A DNA stretch of 10,834 bases from Anaerolineaceae bacterium UBA6801. Its GTDB lineage: Bacteria > Chloroflexota > Anaerolineae > Anaerolineales > Anaerolineaceae. The position numbers and the translations under genes are program-made. The DNA lies in the NCBI GenBank assembly GCA_002452315.1, contig DKFH01000042.1, positions 5,289 through 16,122 of the forward strand, in the 5' to 3' direction. The notes beneath the pieces were generated by a model that saw nothing but the letters and a program-made list of their open reading frames with translations, was not told the origin of the DNA and did not search any database. How positions within the stretch are numbered: position 1 is the stretch's first letter; every line of letters starts with the position of its first letter. Shown in pieces: positions 1-4,580 of this stretch.

Positions 1-2
1 TC

Positions 3-785
3 ATCCCGTTTACTGTGCATATTGATGGACAGCTGTATCTGGATGGGATTGACCTCGCACCCCAGGAACTCTACCAACGCATGCGCCTTGAAAACATCAT
101 GCCGACCACCGCTGCCCCTTCGCTAGGAGAGTACCAGCAGACTTTCGAGGCTTGTCTGCGCGCCGGGGCTCAGTGGGTGCTTTACGTGGCGCTCTCCGGC
201 AAACTGAGCGCGGGCTACAGCACAGCCAGCCATGCAGCCAAGATAGTGCAGGAAGCGTTTCCAGGCCGGATTGTTGAGGTGCTGGACAGCCAGCAGGCGA
301 CCATTACACAGGGGTTTGTAGCCATGGCCGCAGCTCGCGCCGCCGCGCAAGGAAAACCTTTGGCGGAAGTGCGGCAAGCGGCCGAGGAGGCGAAACGGCG
401 CACTGGTTTCGCCGCCACGCTGGAAACACTGGAGTACCTGGCGCGCGGTGGGCGCATCGGCAAGGCCGCCTTTATGTTGGGGAACATGATCAAGATCAAA
501 CCCATCCTGACCCTTGAGGATGGGCTCGTTGAGCCCCTGAGCCGGGTGCGTGGCGAAAACCGTGCCCTGCAGGCCATCGTGGATTACGTGGCGCGACAGG
601 TCGAGGATCACCAGGTCCTGCACCTGGCCATTATGGAAGCCGACGCCGCAGAAGCGGCTGCACGCCTGCAGGAATTAGCCTTACAACAATTGGGGCCGGC
701 AGAAATCTTTCTCTCAGAGTTTACCCCCGTAATGGGCGTTCATACCGGACCGGGGCTGATTGGATTGGGCTATTACTATGAGTAA
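3..785 (+). CDS. DegV/FakB-family fatty-acid-binding protein, 5' partial
   Basis: The reading frame is open to the left edge, and residues IPFTVHIDG precede the first possible GTG at 15. DegV proteins begin with a DSTxD segment some 20-30 residues before this point, so the true start lies outside the window. Family hallmarks are the SGKLSAGYSTA segment (nt about 195-230), the VLDSQQAT segment, the ETLEYLARGGRIG segment (nt about 420-468) and the C-terminal GVHTGPGLIGLGYY. DegV proteins bind one fatty-acid molecule; in Firmicutes the FakB members present it to the kinase FakA, which makes acyl-phosphate. The next gene encodes a PlsY-like protein, the enzyme type that uses acyl-phosphate, which fits a role in phospholipid synthesis. 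Whether a FakA partner lies upstream cannot be seen. The family assignment is firm; the FakB role is inferred. Confidence 0.93.
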   Translation: MPFTVHIDGQLYLDGIDLAPQELYQRMRLENIMPTTAAPSLGEYQQTFEACLRAGAQWVLYVALSGKLSAGYSTASHAAKIVQEAFPGRIVEVLDSQQATITQGFVAMAAARAAAQGKPLAEVRQAAEEAKRRTGFAATLETLEYLARGGRIGKAAFMLGNMIKIKPILTLEDGLVEPLSRVRGENRALQAIVDYVARQVEDHQVLHLAIMEADAAEAAARLQELALQQLGPAEIFLSEFTPVMGVHTGPGLIGLGYYYE

Positions 786-815
786 CAGGTGGATTGCTTC
801 TGGAGGATTCCTACC

Positions 816-1505
816 ATGAGCGAATTGACCCAATTTTGGTCGATCGTGAGTTTTGTATTCTTATTATTATTCGGATACCTGCTAGGCTCAATACCAAGCG
901 GGTATCTTGCCGGAAAATGGATTAAAGGTATCGACTTGCGCAATTACGGCAGTGGAACAGTCAGCGGCTCGATGGTTTGGGAACATGTCGCCAAATGGGC
1001 GGTGGTTCCGGTCGGGCTTTTTGATATTTTCAAAGGCGCGCTACCTATTTGGTTGGGATTGCATCTGGGATTGGGAGAGGTCGCGGCCATGTTGTGCGGG
1101 TTAGCAGCGATCATCGGCCATAACTGGCCGGTTTTCCTGAAATTTCATGGCGGACGAGGATTCAGTCCATTTTTAGGGGGATTGTTGGTGCTTTTTCCCT
1201 GGGGAGTTCTGATTATATTAGCGGGTTTGGCTATCGGCAACGTACTTGGATCACCTGCGATACCATTACTGGTCGTGATGAGCTTGCCAATAGCTTCCCC
1301 ATCCTTAAACGGCTCTCCTGTCGTGCCGTGGCTATCGGCAGGAATGTTGGTTATCACCATTGTCAAACGACTTGAGGCAAACCGCAGGCCTCTCCCGGCC
1401 GATCCAATCGAACGCCGGAATGTGATTCTCCGTCGGATTTTCTTAGATCGTGATATTCAAGATCACAAGAGCTGGATACAAAGAGAACTTGACCAGCACA
1501 ATTAG
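816..1505 (+). CDS. Divergent PlsY-like glycerol-3-phosphate acyltransferase
   Basis: A 229-residue, very hydrophobic protein with several membrane segments. PlsY moves an acyl group from acyl-phosphate to glycerol-3-phosphate at the inner membrane. Family signs are LGSIPSGYLAG (about 23-33), DLRNYGSG (40-47), FDIFKG (69-74) and GHNWPVFLKFHGGRGFSP (101-118). I chose ATG 816 over GTG 789 because GGAGG at 802-806 sits nine bases before it. The protein departs from standard PlsY. After GSG the usual NxGxTNxxR is replaced by TVSGSMVWE, so the conserved arginine position holds Glu56. The C-terminal motif that normally has His and Asn reads IVKRLEANRR. Third codon positions are more AT-rich than in the preceding degV-like gene. 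It could be a paralogue with a changed substrate or a non-catalytic protein; membership of the PlsY family is fairly sure. Confidence 0.82.
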   Translation: MSELTQFWSIVSFVFLLLFGYLLGSIPSGYLAGKWIKGIDLRNYGSGTVSGSMVWEHVAKWAVVPVGLFDIFKGALPIWLGLHLGLGEVAAMLCGLAAIIGHNWPVFLKFHGGRGFSPFLGGLLVLFPWGVLIILAGLAIGNVLGSPAIPLLVVMSLPIASPSLNGSPVVPWLSAGMLVITIVKRLEANRRPLPADPIERRNVILRRIFLDRDIQDHKSWIQRELDQHN

Positions 1506-1778
1506 TTGCAAACCAATGGGCTATTAGGGAAAAATTACAGATCCATGGCTCGTGTTTTGTTTGTTTGACAACGAATCCCAAAAGTATTGGCCTGGAATGA
1601 TATCTCGATGATGAAAACCACATTGACGCAAGATGTATCTTCAGCGAACATCACCAAGGCCCGCCTGGTTTTGTCCACGGAGGTGCATCAGCAGCCGTAT
1701 TAGGCGAAGCCCATGGGAGTGGCTATTTGGCAGGCTGGTAGTAGACTCGAATCTCATCTGGCAAGACCACGCATTTGA
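1502..1778 (+). pseudogene. Remnant of a PaaI-type hotdog thioesterase (stop and frameshift)
   Basis: Read from 1502 without requiring a start codon, the frame gives QWAIREKLQIHGSCFVC, then NPKSIGLE, then a TGA at 1598-1600, then YLDDENHIDAR and, in the same frame, HHQGPPGFVHGGASAAVLGEA up to 1711. This is the order of the PaaI/hotdog thioesterase family: CxxC-G-x-NP-x-GL, then HQGxPGxVHGG and LDEAMG. The TGA probably replaced a TGG (Trp). At about 1709-1713 one extra C shifts the frame. In the next frame MGVAIWQAGSRLESHLARP continues the family pattern until TGA at 1776. The rest of the hotdog fold is missing or unrecognisable, and there is no good start codon. Intact members hydrolyse acyl-CoA thioesters. 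The gene follows the plsY-like gene directly, so it was probably part of the same lipid cluster. The mutations could be sequencing errors, but at least two independent lesions plus a lost 3' end favour real decay. Confidence 0.72.
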
Positions 1779-1868
1779 ACAAGGATTGATGCTGCACACA
1801 AGCCATTTCAAGCTCATAAGTGTTGATTGAAAACAAAGGTTGTTTTCTTCACCTTATCCGTTTGGTGG

Positions 1869-1874
1869 TATAAT
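1869..1874 (+). promoter_or_regulatory. -10 box for the tRNA-Pro gene
   Basis: A perfect TATAAT ends ten bases before the mature 5' end of the tRNA. No good -35 hexamer stands at 16-18 bases; the best candidates (TTCTTC at 1845, TTCACC at 1848) are weak. Confidence 0.55.
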
Positions 1875-1883
1875 CATGCCTTG

Positions 1884-1958
1884 CGGGGCGTAGCTCAGCC
1901 CGGATAGAGCGCACGGTTCGGGTCCGTGAGGCCAGCGGTTCAAATCCGCTCGCCCCGA
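1884..1958 (+). tRNA. tRNA-Pro (anticodon CGG)
   Basis: This 75-base cloverleaf folds by eye. The acceptor is CGGGGCG (1884-1890) with CGCCCCG (1951-1957) and discriminator A1958. The D arm is GCTC...GAGC. The anticodon stem is CACGG/CCGTG around loop TTCGGGT, so the anticodon is CGG and reads the proline codon CCG. The variable loop is 5 bases. The T arm is AGCGG-TTCAAAT-CCGCT. No CCA is encoded, so the end must be added by nucleotidyltransferase. All stems are fully paired and the gene looks functional. Confidence 0.96.
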
Positions 1959-1964
1959 CAGAAT

Positions 1965-1990
1965 AACACTCCTGGAAAGGGGTGTTTTTG
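1965..1990 (+). terminator. Rho-independent terminator of tRNA-Pro
   Basis: Eight pairs (AACACTCC at 1965-1972 with GGGGTGTT at 1979-1986, one G-T wobble) around a 6-base loop are followed at once by a T-run. It lies seven bases after the tRNA. Confidence 0.8.
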
Positions 1991-2001
1991 TTTGTGTGGG
2001 G

Positions 2002-2026
2002 ATGGTGAATTGTGAATGGTGAATTG
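2002..2026. repeat. Short direct repeat, period 14
   Basis: ATGGTGAATTG occurs at 2002-2012 and again at 2016-2026, with TGA between. This is a low-complexity tandem duplication in non-coding DNA with no known role. Confidence 0.7.
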
Positions 2027-2087
2027 GCTGGATTGATCTGTTCTAAATGCATAGGTACTGGAAGCCCAGGACGTGCAAATCCGCTCG

Positions 2088-2128
2088 CCCTGGAGCGCAG
2101 TGGAACCCCTGAAGCGGAGCGGAAGGGG
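2088..2128. repeat. Two tandem short palindromic (REP-like) units inside the tRNA-tail copy
   Basis: Two related units are present: AGCGCAGTGGAA (2094-2105) and AGCGGAGCGGAA (2113-2124). Both are flanked by runs of C or G, and CCCCT (2106-2110) can pair with AGGGG (2124-2128). The form CCCTGNAGCGNAGNGGAA resembles short CCCTGAGCG...GAAGGG repeats that I recall as dispersed elements in some bacterial genomes; that resemblance is from memory. Confidence 0.5.
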
Positions 2129-2140
2129 CTGACAGAAAAG

Positions 2141-2166
2141 ACACGCTGAGAAGGCGTGTTTTTTAT
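2141..2166 (+). terminator. Rho-independent terminator of the damaged tRNA-tail copy
   Basis: ACACGC (2141-2146) pairs perfectly with GCGTGT (2154-2159) around a 7-base loop, and a run of T follows. The sequence differs from the first tRNA terminator but sits at the matching place. Confidence 0.72.
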
Positions 2167-2204
2167 TTACCCGGCAGCAGGGTTCGGAGGTTGCGCATAG
2201 ATTC

Positions 2205-2487
2205 GTAGGGTGCGGTCTTCTTTTGACCGCACCGAAAAGATAAAACGGCGGGGTGAAGAGCGCACTCCGCCCTACGATCGAACCTGTAGGGTGCGGTCCG
2301 GTTGTGACCGCACCAAGAGTCAATATGGCGGGGTGAATAACGCACCCCGCCCTACGTGAGCATCAAATCGACATTACGGCGGGGTGAAGTGCGCACCCCG
2401 CCCTACGGACGAACCTGTATAGTACGGTCTTCTTTTGACCGCACCTAAATAACAATATGGCGGGGTGAAAGGCACACCCCGCCCTAC
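2205..2487. repeat. Array of alternating A and B palindromic hairpin repeats
   Basis: Two hairpin types alternate. Type A is GTAGGGTGCGGTC, a 7-base loop, then GACCGCACC, with a 9-bp stem: A1 2205-2233, A2 2286-2314, A3 2417-2445 (A3 has mismatches in the left arm). Type B is GGCGGGGTG, about 6-7 bases, then CACCCCGCCCTACG: B1 2247-2276, B2 2327-2356, B3 2378-2407, B4 2459-2487. The order is A1-B1-A2-B2-B3-A3-B4. Full A-B units repeat about every 81 bases, with 12-13-base AT-rich A-B spacers and a GAACCT in front of A2 and A3. B3 lacks its A partner. The outer ends GTAGGG and CCCTAC are inverted copies, so each A-B unit looks like a small non-autonomous element. No gene lies inside. Confidence 0.85.
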
Positions 2488-2696
2488 GGACTGTTTATTT
2501 TGGGGCGAAGTGCGGTGGGTGGGCAGGGTGATCGAGATACAGGGGTAACCCATGATCTGTTGCACATGGCGGACGTCATGACGGTTCATAAACTTATCGC
2601 CTTTTTGTCAATCGTTATAATCCTGTTAAATTATCGGTCTAATTCTACCTGTAAATTGCCTTTGTTACCTTTTATGACAGTATGATTGTTAATAAT
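2488..2696. other. Intergenic DNA without a recognisable gene
   Basis: The stretch is AT-rich toward its right end. A TATAAT at 2616-2621 has no acceptable -35 partner. The short open frames over it show no family resemblance and run into the hairpin array. Confidence 0.5.
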
Positions 2697-2726
2697 AAAA
2701 TGCGGTGTGCTTGACACCGCATTTTT
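2697..2726. terminator. Bidirectional terminator, mainly for the cold-shock gene
   Basis: ATGCGGTGT (2700-2708) pairs perfectly with ACACCGCAT (2714-2722) around a 5-base loop. Flanking A and T runs (2697-2699, 2723-2725) extend the stem and supply a T-tail on both strands. It lies 24 bases beyond the stop codon of the cold-shock gene. Confidence 0.88.
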
Positions 2727-2749
2727 CTATTTTGATGGATGATGACGCC

Positions 2750-2965
2750 TCACTCGATGATTTCGACGTTTTGAGCCTGGGGACCTTTGTCACCTTCGAC
2801 GACTTCAAACTCTACTCGTTGACCTTCGCGCAGGGTTCGGAAACCCTCAGCATTGATCGCAGAGAAGTGTACGAAAACATCTTTTTCGCCGTTATCTCGG
2901 GCGATAAAGCCATAGCCTTTTTCGCCGTTGAACCACTTGACTAGGCCAAGTTCTCGTTCTGCCAT
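2750..2965 (-). CDS. Cold-shock domain protein (CspA family)
   Basis: A 71-residue single-domain protein, close to the usual 65-70. It carries both RNA-binding motifs: KGYGFI (16-21, RNP1) and VFVHF (30-34, RNP2), after the typical GLVKWFNGEKG start. Such proteins bind single-stranded RNA and DNA and melt mRNA structure, either on cold shock or constitutively. The start is secure: AGGAGG (complement of 2975-2980) stands nine bases before the ATG. The gene is monocistronic, with a strong promoter about 110 bases upstream and a strong terminator downstream. The leader of about 100 bases is long for one small gene, as in cspA-type mRNAs, where the leader takes part in temperature control; that role here is inferred. 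Confidence 0.97.
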   Translation of the reverse strand: MAERELGLVKWFNGEKGYGFIARDNGEKDVFVHFSAINAEGFRTLREGQRVEFEVVEGDKGPQAQNVEIIE

Positions 2966-2974
2966 GCTTGGAAA

Positions 2975-2980
2975 CCTCCT
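2975..2980 (-). promoter_or_regulatory. Ribosome binding site of the cold-shock gene
   Basis: AGGAGG on the - strand, followed by T, nine bases before the start codon at 2965. It is a near-perfect Shine-Dalgarno sequence. Confidence 0.85.
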
Positions 2981-3074
2981 TTAAACCATATTCCTACCAG
3001 CCTTGCTAACGTACGTTCCAAACAAGAACAAAACGAGCGTGCTTCTTATCGAACTTCCGTTAACCTTCATCCCT

Positions 3075-3103
3075 AATATACTATGGCTTTTTTCTGGTGT
3101 CAA
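3075..3103 (-). promoter_or_regulatory. Sigma-70-type promoter of the cold-shock gene
   Basis: Read on the - strand, a perfect TTGACA (3103-3098) is followed after exactly 17 bases by TATATT (3080-3075). Transcription should start near 3068, leaving a leader of about 100 bases. Confidence 0.85.
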
Positions 3104-3122
3104 TATATTGTGGAAAGCCATA
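3082..3122. promoter_or_regulatory. Inverted repeat straddling the csp promoter -35 box
   Basis: TATGGCTTT (3082-3090) and AAAGCCATA (3114-3122) are perfect 9-bp inverted copies. One arm lies between -35 and -10, the other just upstream of -35, with centres 32 bp apart, about three helical turns. This is a plausible two-site operator; no regulator is identified. Confidence 0.45.
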
Positions 3123-3176
3123 ATATTTTAAAAACGTGGTGATAGCAGGGTGTTTAGTTAAAAAAACTTTAGGAAA

Positions 3177-4571
3177 TTAAGCCCAAAATGTGGGCAGATG
3201 CGCCCGGTAGACGGTCAGATACTCGTCCAAGATTTGTTGGGCGACATCCATATCGCGGATGACGGAATCCAGCAGCAGGGCTTGCAATGCCAGCTGACGA
3301 TCGCCATGGACAACGGCGTCCACCGTCAGGTGGCTGATGCTGATCTCCCGGTGCAGCAGTTCGGCGATCCCGGGGGGCAATTCGCCAATAGGAGCGCCGG
3401 TCACGCCGCCAGCATGGATAACACCGGGCAACTCGATGATGGCGTCCTCGGGCAGATTGGTGATGTGGCCCTGGTTAGGGATATTGAGGGCTTCCCATAG
3501 CAGTTTTCCATCGGTGAGGATGTTCTCGATCACTTCCAGGGCGCCCTCGCTGTAGCCGGGGGCGAACTCCTCCGGGTTGGTCTTCGTTTGGGCTGTTTGG
3601 GCTAATTTCATCCATTGATCCTCGCGATCCTGGTGGCGGTCAGCCCATTCGTACAGCTCGAGCTCGTATTTTTCCCAGGGTTGGGTAATGGGATCGCTGA
3701 CCCAGGGCAGGTATTCGCACAGGTGTTCATCGCCGGGGATGGGGAACAGCCCAAAGGCATCGAAAACACGCCGGGTGAGGGGTTCAAAGCTTGCGGGCAG
3801 TGCCTGCCAGCGTTGTTTGAAGCGGGGGTAGAGGTCAGCACCGGTCTCACGGTCGGTCAGCTCGAGCATCCAGGTGAAATGGTTGAGGCCAGCGGCGGTG
3901 ATCCTGACCTTCTCTACGGTTTGCAGGTAAGTAGCGAACATCGCGGCGGTGTATTTGTCACTGGCATGGGTGCTGGTGAAGCTGGGTGGCACCATGATGT
4001 TGAAGTCCTGTGCCAGCGCCTTCCCCACCATGGCATACCCTGTGCTGAGCTGGTGGCATAATCCGATCACTTTGATGGATGTGTGGCGGTGGATGGTGGC
4101 ACAGATGCGCGCCATGGGGTTGGTGAAGTTGATCAGCCAGGCATCAGGACAATATACTTCCATGTCCCGGGCAATGTCTAATATCGGTGTGATGTTGCGA
4201 GCCGCGTGGGCAAAGCCCCCAGGGCCGCTGTTTTCGGCATAGGGCTGCCGGACGCCGAATTTCAGCGGGATCAGGTAATCGGATTCCCACAAACCTTCGC
4301 GCGGGCCAACTTCGATGGCATTGATCACAAACTGGGCGCCTGGGAGGGCTGGGCGATGGTGTGTGTGGGCATCGATGTGCATACCGGCATCCCACACTTC
4401 GTTGAGCCAGGAGATCAGCTGGTGCATGACCGATAGGTGGGCCTCGTCCCGGTCAACCAGGACGATGTCACTCCCTCTGAGGGTTTTGCTACGCAGCAGT
4501 GAGACCAGGGTGGTCAGTCCAAAGGAGTAGCTGCCGGCGCCAATGCAGACGATCTTGGCTGGTGTTGCCAT
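3177..4571 (-). CDS. Glycoside hydrolase family 4 (NAD+/Mn2+-dependent glycosidase)
   Basis: A 464-residue cytoplasmic enzyme. GH4 enzymes cleave alpha- or beta-glycosides by an oxidation-elimination route that needs NAD+ and a divalent metal. Visible motifs are the nucleotide-binding GAGSYSFG (11-18), INFTNPMARI (147-156), GLCHQ (170-174, metal-binding Cys172) and GLNHF (228-232, metal-binding His231). The Cys-His spacing is about 59 residues; from memory it is about 31 in GlvA- and MelA-type enzymes, so there seems to be an insertion of about 28 residues between them. This suggests a separate subgroup whose substrate cannot be read from sequence. Substrates in the family include alpha-galactosides, alpha-glucosides, galacturonides and 6-phospho-glycosides. 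The start lies 9 bases after the stop of the flavoprotein gene, so the two are probably one transcript, although the ribosome site (GGAAAG) is weak. No sugar transporter is nearby. Confidence 0.93.
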   Translation of the reverse strand: MATPAKIVCIGAGSYSFGLTTLVSLLRSKTLRGSDIVLVDRDEAHLSVMHQLISWLNEVWDAGMHIDAHTHHRPALPGAQFVINAIEVGPREGLWESDYLIPLKFGVRQPYAENSGPGGFAHAARNITPILDIARDMEVYCPDAWLINFTNPMARICATIHRHTSIKVIGLCHQLSTGYAMVGKALAQDFNIMVPPSFTSTHASDKYTAAMFATYLQTVEKVRITAAGLNHFTWMLELTDRETGADLYPRFKQRWQALPASFEPLTRRVFDAFGLFPIPGDEHLCEYLPWVSDPITQPWEKYELELYEWADRHQDREDQWMKLAQTAQTKTNPEEFAPGYSEGALEVIENILTDGKLLWEALNIPNQGHITNLPEDAIIELPGVIHAGGVTGAPIGELPPGIAELLHREISISHLTVDAVVHGDRQLALQALLLDSVIRDMDVAQQILDEYLTVYRAHLPTFWA

Positions 4572-4580
4572 GTTTGGATT

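Larger units (their letters stand above)
2076..2168 (+). repeat. Degenerate second copy of the tRNA-Pro 3' end and terminator, interrupted by an insert
   Basis: Bases 2076-2090 repeat the tRNA T-arm/acceptor tail (1941-1955) for 15 bases exactly. Bases 2131-2137 (GACAGAA) repeat the tRNA end and flank (1957-1963), and a hairpin terminator then follows as in the intact gene. Between the two matching parts sit about 40 extra bases (2091-2130). The 5' two thirds of the tRNA cannot be found upstream. The simplest reading is an old tandem duplication of tRNA plus terminator whose tail was later split by an insertion. Confidence 0.6.

Noticed and set aside
789..815. Upstream GTG start for the plsY-like gene
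   Set aside because: It would place the GGAGG ribosome site inside the coding region and add residues (DCFWRIPT) atypical for the family N-terminus.
1633..1830. Open frame of 65 codons on the + strand
   Set aside because: It runs out of frame across the thioesterase remnant, whose motifs are in the other two + frames.
2205..2487. CRISPR array
   Set aside because: The repeats are two different palindromes, the intervals are irregular and partly similar to each other, and there are no cas genes.
2374..2589. Open frame of 71 codons on the - strand
   Set aside because: Its codons are mostly the B and A hairpin repeats, so the frame is a by-product of repeat sequence.
2616..2728. Small RNA gene of about 100 bases between a TATAAT (2616-2621) and the terminator at 2697-2726
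   Set aside because: There is no acceptable -35 box and no visible internal structure, and the terminator is already explained by the cold-shock gene. RNA-seq would decide.
3124..3176. Terminator after the GH4 gene
   Set aside because: Only four-base stems can be formed near the T-run on the - strand; no convincing hairpin.
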